Positions 7,496 to 15,674 of a stretch of 64,000 bases of DNA are shown one piece after another. Within the stretch, counting starts at the first letter, position 1; each line of letters opens with the position of its first letter. Where the stretch lies: the NCBI GenBank assembly GCA_031272895.1, contig JAISSW010000008.1:51474-115473 (forward strand), written 5' to 3'. Position numbers and translations under genes: made by a program. This DNA is from Clostridium sp. Lineage in GTDB: Bacteria; Bacillota; Clostridia; Oscillospirales; Acutalibacteraceae. The notes beneath the pieces were generated by a model. That model saw only the letters and a list, made by a program, of their open reading frames with translations, was not told the DNA's origin and ran no database searches.

Positions 7496-8989
7496 TTATT
7501 TTGAGGCAGTCTGCGCAGCCTTGCGTGCCTCAAGCTTTTCAACCACGTCAGCCATGTTGCCGGTCTTTGTCCAAAGCGCCTCGGCTTTTTTGCACCAGGC
7601 TTCGTAGCCCGCCGTGGTTTTGGGGAACTTTTTGTAGTGTCCCTTAAGCGACGCCCCGCAAAGCACACCCTTAAGCAGGTTCTTAAGGCTGGAAAAGCTG
7701 ATGTTACCCGTCACCAAGCCGCCGACTACCTTGCAAACAAGGGCTATCGCGTCCGGCACAGGGATATCGGCGCTGAAGGTGCGGTTGGTGAGCGTAAGCA
7801 GCTTGCCCGTAAAGACTATGCCTTTCTTGAACTCATATTCGTTTTCCTCCGCGGTGCAGTCAACAGCGTTGACCAGCGTTGCGGTGACGTTGGCGAAGTC
7901 CGCCCCTTGGGAGGTGTTGTAGCGCACGTTGTATTCCCACAGCGCGTCCTCGGTCGGGTACGCACCGTCGCGCATGGCTTTTCCGCAAACCTCGGCAGCC
8001 ATCTTAACGCCAACCCAACCGCTGCTTATGCCCTCTCCGCTGAAAGGCTTGGTCATGCAGGCGGTGTCGCCAAGGCAAACAAAGCCGCTGTCCACCATTG
8101 AATACGGCGCGCGGTGATAGGGCGTAACGCCTTTTTCCCAGCGTCCCTTGCGCCCGAAGCTTTTGCCTATTTCGTTGTCCTCGCACTCTTCATAAGGCAG
8201 AGCCTTGATGATTGAACGGAACTCGTCGTGGCACTTAAGGGCATATTCATAGGAAAGGTTAGCGCCTGTGCCGAACAAATAGCCGTCCGGCTCCTCCGTG
8301 GAGCCAACCCATGATTTATACTGCGCATAGCCAGTCGGGTAATTGACAATGCCGTCGGGATACTGCTCGCTCAGCGGAATATCCGCCGGGAAAGGCTTAC
8401 CGGGATTCTGCAGCTTAACATAGTGCAAAATAACATAGAACATATCCCTTGGGGTAATGGGGAAGGTTTCTACGCGGCTGTTTTGCATTTTGCGCCGCGC
8501 AACAGAGGGTATTCCGGAGCAGTCCGCCACAAGGCGCGCGCCCACGCTTATGCTCTGACCGCCCATATTTATTACAGCACCGCGCACCTCGCCGTTTTCG
8601 CCGCGCACAAAGTCCTCGAAGCTCGCCTCAAAGAAAAAGCTGACCTTTGCGGTTTCGCTCGCCCAGCTGCGGATTCTTTTGAGGAAAGGCTTAAACTTAA
8701 GGACAAGGAACGGGTAGTCCGCTCGCTGCGGGTAATGGTCGAAAGCGGATTTGGTTATGCCAAAATCAAAACGCCCAACCCAATCCTCGTCGCCCGGCTG
8801 CGGAATCGGCACACCATAGGGTTCAAAATGCTCTAAGTCAGTGTGAAAAACACCCAAGCGCTCACCCTGGCGCTCCTCGCTCAGCCTGTCAAACACGGCG
8901 ACGCTGTAGCCCTGCATACCCATGCGTTGGGCAAACAGAATACCCGCCGTCCCCGCACCAATGACGACGACATCATAATTTGTTTCCAT
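7496..8989 (-). CDS. FAD-dependent oxidoreductase, geranylgeranyl-reductase-like
   Basis: The protein has 497 residues. The N-terminus YDVVVIGAGTAGILFAQRM is a Rossmann FAD-binding motif, and GDTACMTKPFSGEGISSGW is the second FAD-contact motif (GD motif) of the geranylgeranyl reductase/PHBH superfamily. Such enzymes reduce isoprenoid double bonds or hydroxylate aromatics; the substrate here is unknown. The gene is monocistronic, with its promoter divergent from that of era. Confidence 0.8.
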   Translation of the reverse strand: METNYDVVVIGAGTAGILFAQRMGMQGYSVAVFDRLSEERQGERLGVFHTDLEHFEPYGVPIPQPGDEDWVGRFDFGITKSAFDHYPQRADYPFLVLKFKPFLKRIRSWASETAKVSFFFEASFEDFVRGENGEVRGAVINMGGQSISVGARLVADCSGIPSVARRKMQNSRVETFPITPRDMFYVILHYVKLQNPGKPFPADIPLSEQYPDGIVNYPTGYAQYKSWVGSTEEPDGYLFGTGANLSYEYALKCHDEFRSIIKALPYEECEDNEIGKSFGRKGRWEKGVTPYHRAPYSMVDSGFVCLGDTACMTKPFSGEGISSGWVGVKMAAEVCGKAMRDGAYPTEDALWEYNVRYNTSQGADFANVTATLVNAVDCTAEENEYEFKKGIVFTGKLLTLTNRTFSADIPVPDAIALVCKVVGGLVTGNISFSSLKNLLKGVLCGASLKGHYKKFPKTTAGYEAWCKKAEALWTKTGNMADVVEKLEARKAAQTASK

Positions 8990-9057
8990 TGTAACTCCTC
9001 CAAGTGTTTAATTTTGGGGCAGGGCGCGCCATGCGCACAAGCCGCCTTTTCACATAT

Positions 9058-9086
9058 ATAATACAGCAAACGGCAAAAAAATGCAA
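9058..9086 (-). promoter_or_regulatory. Promoter of the flavoprotein gene
   Basis: On the minus strand TTGCAT-17 bp-TATTAT. It lies back to back with the era promoter 17 bp away. Confidence 0.72.
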
Positions 9087-9102
9087 GTTTTTTGAAGAAA
9101 TA

Positions 9103-9132
9103 TTGACAAGCCAAGCGCAAAGGGAGTAAAAT
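9103..9132 (+). promoter_or_regulatory. Promoter of era
   Basis: A perfect TTGACA is followed after 18 bp by TAAAAT, about 25 bp upstream of the era ATG. Confidence 0.68.
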
Positions 9133-9157
9133 ATAAGCACAAAAACACTGAGAGGTA

Positions 9158-10042
9158 ATGATGACAAAGAATATTTTCGCCGCCCTTGTGGGCTGCCCGA
9201 ATGTTGGCAAAAGCTCAATACTCAACCGCCTGCTTGGGCGCAAGCTGGCAATTGTTTCCCCAAAGCCGCAAACCACACGCTCAAAGATAATGGGGATTTT
9301 AACGCGCGGGGAAACGCAGTTTGTTTTTACGGATACCCCGGGCATACACAAACCGCGCACCCTGCTTGGCGAAAGCATGGTTAAGGCCGCGGGCGAGGGA
9401 ATGGAGGGCGGCGACCTTGCGATTTTGGTCACAGAGCCAAAGGGAGAGCCGCGCCCGGCGGAGCTTGACTTGCTCGCCCGCTGCAAGAAGCTGCGGCTGC
9501 CAGTTATTTTAGCGGTGAACAAAATAGACACGCTTGAAAGCAAAGCGCTGGTGCTGGAGCGCTTTGCCGCCTTTGCTCCGCTTTATGATTTTGCGGCGCT
9601 GCTGCCGGTTAGCGCAACCAAAAACGACGGCATTGAAGAGCTGCTGACTGAGCTTGAAAAACACGCCGTAGAGGGCGCTCACCTTTTCCCGGACGACGCG
9701 CTGACGGACCAGCCCGAAAGACTTCTTGCGGCGGAAATTATACGCGAAAAGCTGCTGCTTAATTTGCAGCAGGAAATCCCGCACGAAACCGCCGTTGTTG
9801 TTGAGGAGTGGGTTGAGCGCGACGACGGGCTGCTATCAATCGGCGCGGCAATTTACTGCGGCAAGGCTCGCCACAAGGGTATGATTTTGGGCAAAGGCGG
9901 AGCCGTGCTAAAGAAAATATCGGCGGCGGCGCGGGAGGACATGGAGCGCTTTTTTGGCTGCAAAATATTTCTGCGCTGCTTTGTCAAATCCCGTGAGGGC
10001 TGGCAAAACAGCGCAGGCTTGCTTAAGGAATTGGGGCTATGA
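9158..10042 (+). CDS. era: GTPase Era
   Basis: This 294-residue essential GTPase binds the 3' end of 16S rRNA during 30S assembly. G1 is GCPNVGKSS near residue 11, G3 is DTPGIHKPR, and G4 is NKID. The C-terminal KH domain is seen at KGMILGKGGAVLKKI. Full length matches the family (about 300). The ATG has GAGGTAATG spacing. Its last codons overlap the convergent gene at 10037 by 6 bp, with no terminator between them. Confidence 0.97.
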   Translation: MMTKNIFAALVGCPNVGKSSILNRLLGRKLAIVSPKPQTTRSKIMGILTRGETQFVFTDTPGIHKPRTLLGESMVKAAGEGMEGGDLAILVTEPKGEPRPAELDLLARCKKLRLPVILAVNKIDTLESKALVLERFAAFAPLYDFAALLPVSATKNDGIEELLTELEKHAVEGAHLFPDDALTDQPERLLAAEIIREKLLLNLQQEIPHETAVVVEEWVERDDGLLSIGAAIYCGKARHKGMILGKGGAVLKKISAAAREDMERFFGCKIFLRCFVKSREGWQNSAGLLKELGL

Positions 10043-10573
10043 AATCCAAGTCATCTTGGTTTTAAGAAGCGTCCAGCTTCCGTCGCTGTGCACCAAGCTG
10101 CTCTCAAAGCCGTTTGCTCCGCAAGCGCCACGGTATTTTGACCCGCTGACTGACATCAGCACACCAAGCACCACGGGCTTTTTATCCAAGCTAAGCAGCA
10201 GCCCGTTTGGTATTGACTGCAACTCATCATCAAACAAGCCCTGCTCCTTTAAGCCGCCAATGCCCATCCAAATCAGCTGTACGCCAAGGCTTTTTGCATA
10301 ATGCGCCGTCATAAGCTCCCTATCCCGCGCACTCAAGTCCGGCAGATTTTGCGGGTCAATTGCAACAAAGCTGATGCCTGTGTTCAGCGCCGTATCCTGT
10401 TCCAAATAGGAGTCGAACACCAGCATGAGCGCCCGGGCGTTTTCGCTCGCGGTCAGCGTGTCCTCCGTCGGCGTCTGCCCGGTCTGCGCAAGCGCCGCCG
10501 CGCCCTGTGCGAGCAACAACGAAAGCGCAACGAACAGCGCAAGCGCCACACAAAAATGCCTGAAAAGCTTCAT
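10037..10573 (-). CDS. Secreted protein of unknown function (short)
   Basis: The product has 178 residues from the ATG at 10573, where a signal peptide begins (MKLFRHFCVALALFVALS, with cleavage likely after an Ala-rich stretch near residue 28). The ORF-track start is 19 codons upstream and has no ribosome site. The mature part has no motif I recognise. Its stop overlaps the end of era. It may be co-transcribed with the zinc-ribbon gene 104 bp upstream. Confidence 0.65.
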   Translation of the reverse strand: MKLFRHFCVALALFVALSLLLAQGAAALAQTGQTPTEDTLTASENARALMLVFDSYLEQDTALNTGISFVAIDPQNLPDLSARDRELMTAHYAKSLGVQLIWMGIGGLKEQGLFDDELQSIPNGLLLSLDKKPVVLGVLMSVSGSKYRGACGANGFESSLVHSDGSWTLLKTKMTWIS

Positions 10574-10677
10574 GATAACTACCTCACTTTCTCTATTGAC
10601 AGCGGACTTTAGGTCAGCCGTACATAACAATAGAGTGTGTTAAGGGGCGGTTTTGTTGCACTTGGCGCATTTTTTGC

Positions 10678-11421
10678 TTAAGGGGTTACCTCAAGCCATT
10701 TTGAGCCGTCATATTTCAGCGCGTAATCTATTTCAGTTAATCCGCTGTTGAAGTCGCTGTAAAACCCGCTGAAGGCGCAGTATTCCCCCGGCTCATATTC
10801 GGAAAGCTCAAGACGCAAAAAGCCGTGTCCCTCCGTCAGGACGTTGCCCTCCTCGTCTATATAGCCATCGTCGTAAGCTTCCTCTTGGGTTGACGCAATA
10901 ACCACACATTCAAAGCCGGAGCCAAGTATGTGGCTAAGCTCTGTAATATCGGCGCTGCTTAAATCAAGCGCGGAAGCGTCCAGAAACAGTTCCTTGGCTG
11001 TAGAATATTTTTGGAGATAGCTTTTGCCGGCAAGCGACGCCAGCTCCACTTTTTCGGTGTCGTATTGGTTTGTTTCTACTGTTAAAACCGTGTATGTCTC
11101 GCTTATATCGTAGTCGTTCGCCGCGAAGAGGCCTTTGCCTGCCCAAACGGCAAGGAAAACAATAGCCGGCAGTATTTTCAGCAGCAGCCTGCCTCCCCTA
11201 AGCGCACGCTGCGTTGTAGCTTTCCTTTGCTGCGGTGTGCTGTAGTATTGCGGCGTTTGCGGCAAGGGCATTGGCGTTTGGCTTGTGATTCGCACCGGAG
11301 CCGCTTTTTCCGGCATTCTCCCTTCGGTTTGCTTCGCGCTTGCGCCACCGTCCATTGAACGGCCGCAGTTAGGGCAGATTTTTTCCTTGCTCGGCAAGCC
11401 GCAAAAGCCACAGGTTTTCAT
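10678..11421 (-). CDS. Zinc-ribbon membrane protein of unknown function
   Basis: The product has 247 residues. The N-terminus is a zinc ribbon with two CxxC pairs (CGFCG and CPNCG), followed by a Gln/Pro-rich linker, one transmembrane helix around residues 80-98 (LLLKILPAIVFLAVWAGKGLF) and an extracytoplasmic domain. This order is common in clostridial envelope proteins of unknown role. It starts 2 bp after the argF stop and is probably in the argF transcript. Confidence 0.75.
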   Translation of the reverse strand: MKTCGFCGLPSKEKICPNCGRSMDGGASAKQTEGRMPEKAAPVRITSQTPMPLPQTPQYYSTPQQRKATTQRALRGGRLLLKILPAIVFLAVWAGKGLFAANDYDISETYTVLTVETNQYDTEKVELASLAGKSYLQKYSTAKELFLDASALDLSSADITELSHILGSGFECVVIASTQEEAYDDGYIDEEGNVLTEGHGFLRLELSEYEPGEYCAFSGFYSDFNSGLTEIDYALKYDGSKWLEVTP

Positions 11422-11423
11422 AC

Positions 11424-12332
11424 CTATCCCTCCATAAGCATGACCATAACCGCCTTTTGAGCGTGCAGGCGATTTTCAGCCTCGTCAAAGATTTCGGCGG
11501 CATGGGCTTCAAACACCTCTGCGGTGATTTCCTCGCCCTTGTGCGCCGGCAAGCAGTGCAGCACCATGGCGTCGCTGTTGGCTGCGGCAAGCAGCTCCGC
11601 GCTGATTTGGTATTTGCCCGCAAAGGCTGCCTCACGCTGCTTTTTTTCGCCCTCCTGCCCCATTGACGCCCAAACATCAGTCACCAATATATCGGCTCCG
11701 GCGGCCGCATCAAGCGGCTCTGTGGTCAGGGTAAAATCAGGGTTCGGGACGGCAAAATCCAGCACCTCTTTCCACGGCTCATAGCCCTTTGGGGTCGCGC
11801 AGGCAACCTTCATGCCGGTCTTTAGCCCGCCGACTATAAGGGAATTTGCCATGTTATTGCCGTCGCCGACGTAGCACAGCTTAAGCCCGCTCAGCAAGCC
11901 CTTGCGCTCACGGATTGTCATAAGGTCAGCAAGCACCTGGCAGGGGTGGCAAAAATCCGTCAAGCCGTTGATGATGGGTATGTTGCCGTACTCGGCAAGC
12001 GCTTCCACCTCCGCTTGCGCAAAGGTGCGTATCATTATGCCGTCAAGGTAACGCGAAAGCACCCGCGCCGTGTCCTCCACAGGCTCGCCGCGGTTAATTT
12101 GCAGGTCGGAGGAGCTCAGAAACAACGCCTGCCCACCCAACTGGAACATGCCCGACTCAAAGGAAATACGGGTGCGCGTGCTTGCCTTTGCAAACACCAT
12201 GCCAAGGCTTTTACCCTCCAGACGGCGATGCGGGATATTGTGTGCCTTTTGGTATTTGAGCTTATCCGCAAGGTCAAGGATTTCCACAATTTCCTGATTG
12301 TTCAGGTCAAGCAGCTTAAGCAAATGCTTCAT
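11424..12332 (-). CDS. argF: Ornithine carbamoyltransferase
   Basis: The 302-residue enzyme makes citrulline from ornithine and carbamoyl phosphate in arginine synthesis. STRTRISFE is the carbamoyl-phosphate loop, and HCLPAHKGEEIT carries the ornithine-binding HCLP motif. The ATG at 12332 is chosen for its GGAGG site; the ORF-track start lies in the promoter. The promoter overlaps two ARG-box-like sites, so repression by ArgR with arginine is expected. Other arg genes are absent from the window, so this gene is split from its pathway. Confidence 0.96.
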   Translation of the reverse strand: MKHLLKLLDLNNQEIVEILDLADKLKYQKAHNIPHRRLEGKSLGMVFAKASTRTRISFESGMFQLGGQALFLSSSDLQINRGEPVEDTARVLSRYLDGIMIRTFAQAEVEALAEYGNIPIINGLTDFCHPCQVLADLMTIRERKGLLSGLKLCYVGDGNNMANSLIVGGLKTGMKVACATPKGYEPWKEVLDFAVPNPDFTLTTEPLDAAAGADILVTDVWASMGQEGEKKQREAAFAGKYQISAELLAAANSDAMVLHCLPAHKGEEITAEVFEAHAAEIFDEAENRLHAQKAVMVMLMEG

Positions 12333-12354
12333 AAAAATGCCTCCAAAACGGTTG

Positions 12355-12393
12355 TTTGAATAATTGTACACCATTCCTGAATAAATATCAATC
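12355..12393 (-). promoter_or_regulatory. argF promoter overlapped by two tandem ARG boxes
   Basis: On the minus strand TTGATA-17 bp-TACAAT (12391-12363) forms a good SigA promoter. Two 14-bp cores, TTGATATTTATTCA and TGTACAATTATTCA, each match TGAATWWWWATTCA at 12 of 14 positions. Taken as 18-mers they lie 3 bp apart (21 bp centre to centre), the standard ArgR two-box geometry. They cover the -35 and -10. Confidence 0.72.
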
Positions 12394-12429
12394 TTTTGTG
12401 AAAAATTTGTTTTTGCCCTGTCCAAACCC

Positions 12430-12458
12430 TTGTTTTTATTCTTACGATATGCTATAAT
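12430..12458 (+). promoter_or_regulatory. Promoter of the PHP-domain gene
   Basis: TTGTTT-17 bp-TATAAT on the plus strand, about 50 bp ahead of the GTG start. Confidence 0.68.
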
Positions 12459-12508
12459 AGTTAGGGATATTATAGGCAGAAATATTTTTTTTGCAGGAGG
12501 AGAGACTT

Positions 12509-13327
12509 GTGACAGGCGATTTACATTGCCACACTCGGTTGTCGGACAGCTCGGTGGGCTTGGAGGAGCTTTTGGAAATGGCGCATCAGCTTGGGCTTGA
12601 TGCTATTTCCATTACCGACCATGATTGCCAGACCGCTGACGTGCGGGCAAAGAACATTGGCAGGCGCCGCGGAATTACCGTCATTCCGGGTGTTCAGCTT
12701 TCGGCTACACACGGCGCAAGCGGGCGCCGTACGGATATTCTGTGCTACGCGGCAAAAAAGCCGGACAGGCTTGAGGGGCTTTGCCACCGCCACACGCAAA
12801 TCCGCAAAAGGGCGGGCGAGCTTATTGCCGCGAAGGTGTCAAAGCGCTATCGCCTTTCAAGGGAGGTTCTGCGGCGCTGCTGCCAGGGCTCGGTTTGCAT
12901 GGATTGGCGGCACATTATGCACGCGCTGATTGAAAGCGGCAGTGCCCACGAATTCGGCGGTGCGCTGTGGCGCAGCTTGTTTTCACCCGCAAGCAGCGAG
13001 AATGTGCTTGTGCGCGTCCATTATTCCGAACCCGCCGACGTAATAGCGGCAATACATGAGGCTGACGGCAAGGCAATCCTTGCACGCCCGTCCGAGGGCA
13101 ACGACATGGATTTGATAGAGGAGCTGCTGAAGCTCGGTCTTGACGGCATTGAGGTCTGGAACCCGGACAACACGCCGGAGGAAACCGGGCAGTTAGAGTG
13201 CTTTGCGCGTGAGCGCGGCATACTAATGACCGGCGGAAGCAACTTCCACGGAATGTACAGCGAGCAGCCGCGCACGGTTGGCGCCGCCACCACCCCGGAC
13301 GAGTATATCCAGGCGCTGCTTAAATAG
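12509..13327 (+). CDS. PHP-domain metal-dependent phosphoesterase
   Basis: The protein has 272 residues from the GTG at 12509, placed 6 nt after GGAGGAG; the ORF-track TTG at 12491 precedes that site. DLHCHTRLSDSS and ITDHD are PHP motifs I and II, and GSNFHG near the end supplies further metal ligands. Relatives include the 3',5'-nucleoside bisphosphate phosphatase (RNase AM) and histidinol-phosphatase-like groups. The exact substrate is open. The gene is monocistronic and ends at a strong shared terminator. Confidence 0.85.
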   Translation: MTGDLHCHTRLSDSSVGLEELLEMAHQLGLDAISITDHDCQTADVRAKNIGRRRGITVIPGVQLSATHGASGRRTDILCYAAKKPDRLEGLCHRHTQIRKRAGELIAAKVSKRYRLSREVLRRCCQGSVCMDWRHIMHALIESGSAHEFGGALWRSLFSPASSENVLVRVHYSEPADVIAAIHEADGKAILARPSEGNDMDLIEELLKLGLDGIEVWNPDNTPEETGQLECFARERGILMTGGSNFHGMYSEQPRTVGAATTPDEYIQALLK

Positions 13328-13339
13328 TTTTCACAAAAT

Positions 13340-13376
13340 AAACAGGGCGGCTCACAGCAAGCCGCCCTGTTTTTAT
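13340..13376. terminator. Bidirectional intrinsic terminator
   Basis: AACAGGGCGGCT pairs with AGCCGCCCTGTT around CACAGCA; TTTTTATTTTT follows on the plus strand and TTTATTTTG on the minus strand. It serves the PHP gene and mgsA. Confidence 0.88.
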
Positions 13377-13774
13377 TTTTCGCCGCGCCAGGTCAGGTAA
13401 TCCAAATCTCCGCTGCTGAGCGAGTGGATTATCGGCTCCGCGGTTGAAATATTCGTTGCCACGGGGATATTGTTCATGTCGCACATACGCAGCATATGCG
13501 ATTCATACTGGGCGCGGGCGGCGTTGTCGTTCGGGTCACGGAAGAACAGCAGCAGGTCAACCTCTCCGCAGGAAACCCGCGAGGTAATCTGCTGGTCGCC
13601 CCCAAGCTCACGTGGCAGCAGGCGCGCAATCTTAAGCCCCGTCGCCTCGCTGACAAGCTTGCCGGTAAGGTCCGTTGCGCAAAGGTTGTGGCGGCTGAGT
13701 ACGCCAACATAGGCAATACAAAACTCAATCATCAGCTCGTGCTTCGCTTCGTGCGAGATTAAGGCGATATTCAT
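13373..13774 (-). CDS. mgsA: Methylglyoxal synthase
   Basis: The 133-residue enzyme converts dihydroxyacetone phosphate to methylglyoxal plus phosphate, a bypass of lower glycolysis. ALISHEAKHELMIEF, the phosphate-binding LPRELGGDQQI with the catalytic Asp, and DLLLFFRDP are the conserved blocks. Length agrees with the family. Convergent with the PHP gene and divergent from rmuC. Confidence 0.93.
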   Translation of the reverse strand: MNIALISHEAKHELMIEFCIAYVGVLSRHNLCATDLTGKLVSEATGLKIARLLPRELGGDQQITSRVSCGEVDLLLFFRDPNDNAARAQYESHMLRMCDMNNIPVATNISTAEPIIHSLSSGDLDYLTWRGEK

Positions 13775-13845
13775 TTAATTCTCTCCCCCATGGTTATTGT
13801 GACGGAATGGCGCTCCTCAAATTCTGCCGATACTCCCTTTATATA

Positions 13846-13874
13846 ATAATAGCAGATTACGGCATTTTTTTCAA
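13846..13874 (-). promoter_or_regulatory. Promoter of mgsA
   Basis: On the minus strand TTGAAA-17 bp-TATTAT, 72 bp upstream of the ATG. Confidence 0.62.
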
Positions 13875-13889
13875 GCCTTTTGCGATATT

Positions 13890-13918
13890 TTGCCAAGTGC
13901 GCTCTTTTATGCTATAAT
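13890..13918 (+). promoter_or_regulatory. Promoter of rmuC
   Basis: TTGCCA-17 bp-TATAAT, 36 bp upstream of the rmuC ATG. Confidence 0.75.
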
Positions 13919-13953
13919 TTAGCGGAGCATATATAAAAATAAGGAGAGCGGAA

Positions 13954-15213
13954 ATGGAAGATTTTGTAACAATGATTTTGACCGCGGGCTGTTTGGTGCT
14001 GTTGGTAATCCTGCTGCTCAGGAACAGACAGGGCAGCGGCGCTGAAAAGCAGCTTGAGGCACTTGCAAGGCAGCTGAGCGTAGAGTTCTCTCAATCCCGC
14101 CAAGAGAACGCCGAGGCGCAGTCCCTTTCCCGTAAGGAGCAGTCCGAGGCGCTTGCGGCAATGCGGCTTGAGCTTACACGAGAGCTGGATACGGTTAAGG
14201 CGGGGCTGAATAAGGCGCTGGAAACACTGTTCACCCAAGCGCGTGAGCAGGCGGACGCGCAGGCTCGCAGCGTGCGTGAGAGCGTACGCCAAATGCAGGA
14301 GAGCAACGAAAAAAAGCTGGAGCAAATGCGTGCCACCGTTGACGAAAAGCTCAGCGCCACGCTTAATGAGCGCTTGGGCAGCTCCTTTAAGCAGGTCAGC
14401 GAGCAGCTTACAAACGTCTACACCGCGCTGGGTGAAATGAAAACAGTCGGCGAGGGGGTAAACGGCTTACAACGGCTGCTGACGAACGTAAGCGTTCGCG
14501 GAGCTTGGGCGGAAACCCAGTTAGAGAACATACTTAACCAGACCATACCCGGTCATTTTGAGCGTCAGCTTGCCCTTGAGCCAAACAGCTCCCTGAGGGT
14601 GGATTTTGCCGTGCGTATCCCCTCTTCGGACGGAGAGGCGATTTACTTGCCCATTGACTCCAAATTCCCAAGGGAGGATTACGAGGGGCTTTGCCGTGAA
14701 AGTGAGCTTGGGAACCCCGCCGGGGTCGAGCAATACCGTAAACGCTTAGTGGCGCGTGTTCGGACCGAGGCACAAAGCATTGCCGATAAATACATACGCC
14801 CGCCGGTTACGACACCATATGCTATACTTTACCTGCCGACGGAGGGCTTGTTTGCCGAGCTTTGCCGCTCAGGGGCAATGGATGAAATACAGGACAGCTG
14901 CCATGTGCTTTTGGCGGGTCCAACGACAATAACGGCTCTGCTTAACGCCGTTTCCGCCGGCTTCCGCGCCGTTGCAATCAACCAAAAGGCAAACGAAATC
15001 CAAAGGGTGCTGGCGGCGGCAAAGCTGCAGTTCGGCAAGTTCGGCGAAATTTTGGAGCGCGCCGAAAAACAAATCCGCACAGCCGGGGACACGCTGTATT
15101 CCGCCCGCACAACCCGCCTTAACGCCGTTAACCGCGAGCTGCGCGGCATAGAGCAGCTTGACGGAGCCGAGTCTGCGGAGCTGCTTGGGCTTGATAGCGG
15201 CGAGGACGAATAA
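13954..15213 (+). CDS. rmuC: DNA recombination protein RmuC
   Basis: The 419-residue protein has one N-terminal membrane helix (about residues 6-22), a long coiled coil (about 27-145, rich in Glu, Gln, Arg and Ala) and the RmuC nuclease-like domain. Visible blocks include LLTNVSVRGAWAETQLENIL, DFAVRIPS, LPIDSKFPREDY and RTEAQSIADKYI. RmuC limits inversions at short repeats in E. coli; its biochemical role is not settled. Monocistronic. Confidence 0.92.
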   Translation: MEDFVTMILTAGCLVLLVILLLRNRQGSGAEKQLEALARQLSVEFSQSRQENAEAQSLSRKEQSEALAAMRLELTRELDTVKAGLNKALETLFTQAREQADAQARSVRESVRQMQESNEKKLEQMRATVDEKLSATLNERLGSSFKQVSEQLTNVYTALGEMKTVGEGVNGLQRLLTNVSVRGAWAETQLENILNQTIPGHFERQLALEPNSSLRVDFAVRIPSSDGEAIYLPIDSKFPREDYEGLCRESELGNPAGVEQYRKRLVARVRTEAQSIADKYIRPPVTTPYAILYLPTEGLFAELCRSGAMDEIQDSCHVLLAGPTTITALLNAVSAGFRAVAINQKANEIQRVLAAAKLQFGKFGEILERAEKQIRTAGDTLYSARTTRLNAVNRELRGIEQLDGAESAELLGLDSGEDE

Positions 15214-15247
15214 AACACGCGCCCGCGTTGGAGGAACGCGGGCACGC
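15214..15247 (-). terminator. Terminator of the 29-residue peptide gene
   Basis: CCCGCGTT and AACGCGGG form a perfect 8-bp stem around GGAGG, extended outward. On the minus strand it is followed by GTGTTTTATT. The plus side lacks a T-run, so it mainly serves the small minus-strand gene. Confidence 0.65.
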
Positions 15248-15278
15248 AAAATGGGGGTATGGAGGAAAGGATAAGGTC

Positions 15279-15368
15279 TTACTGTGTGCTTTCGGCGCGG
15301 CGGGACAATACCCCCGCCGTGATTGAGAACACCAAAGCCAGCGCAATAACATATGCAAAAGCGGACAT
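15279..15368 (-). CDS. 29-residue single-helix membrane peptide
   Basis: This gene is too short for the ORF track. On the minus strand ATG follows AGGGAGGAAGAAGAGA and gives a 29-residue peptide starting MSAFAYVIALALVFSITAG and ending in the charged tail SRRAESTQ. About 18 residues form one hydrophobic helix. It has its own promoter region (TATAAT at 15431-15436), its own terminator, and faces the histidine kinase gene across a 306-bp gap rich in CTGTA/GTTAC repeats. I infer a product controlled by, or signalling to, the neighbouring two-component system; no homologue is known to me. Confidence 0.55.
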   Translation of the reverse strand: MSAFAYVIALALVFSITAGVLSRRAESTQ

Positions 15369-15674
15369 TCTCTTCTTCCTCCCTTTCTCGCGGTCCTAAG
15401 CCGCAGTATTTTTCTCTCTCTCACAATCAAATTATAGCGCAGTAACTACAGAAAATTCACAACAAATTACCTACAGTTTGGTTACAGGCTTGTAATGTTA
15501 CATGGAATTTTATTACAAAATTGTAACTATTTGCCCGTAAGCTGCCGCATTATTCGGCAATTAATGCCAAGCACTTGATTTTTTGGCACAAATAAGCTAA
15601 AATATACGCAACATCGAGTTGTAGGATACTTTGCTGGGAGGCTGTTCGAGCAACCGAACGTGTGTGTGTAATTT
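15369..15674. promoter_or_regulatory. Divergent regulatory region with CTGTA/GTTAC repeats
   Basis: The gap between the peptide gene and the kinase holds a cluster of related elements. On the minus strand CTGTAAC and CTGTAGG are 11 bp apart (15487-15470), followed by CTGTAGT at 15451-15445 and a TATAAT at 15436-15431 that lacks a good -35. TGTAATGTTACA (15491-15502) and TTACAA-AA-TTGTAA (15513-15526) are short palindromes. This pattern fits binding sites of an OmpR/PhoB-type regulator, and such a regulator is encoded next door. Confidence 0.55.
15575..15603 (+). promoter_or_regulatory. Promoter of the two-component system
   Basis: TTGATT-17 bp-TAAAAT, giving a leader of about 65 nt before the kinase ATG. 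Confidence 0.52.
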
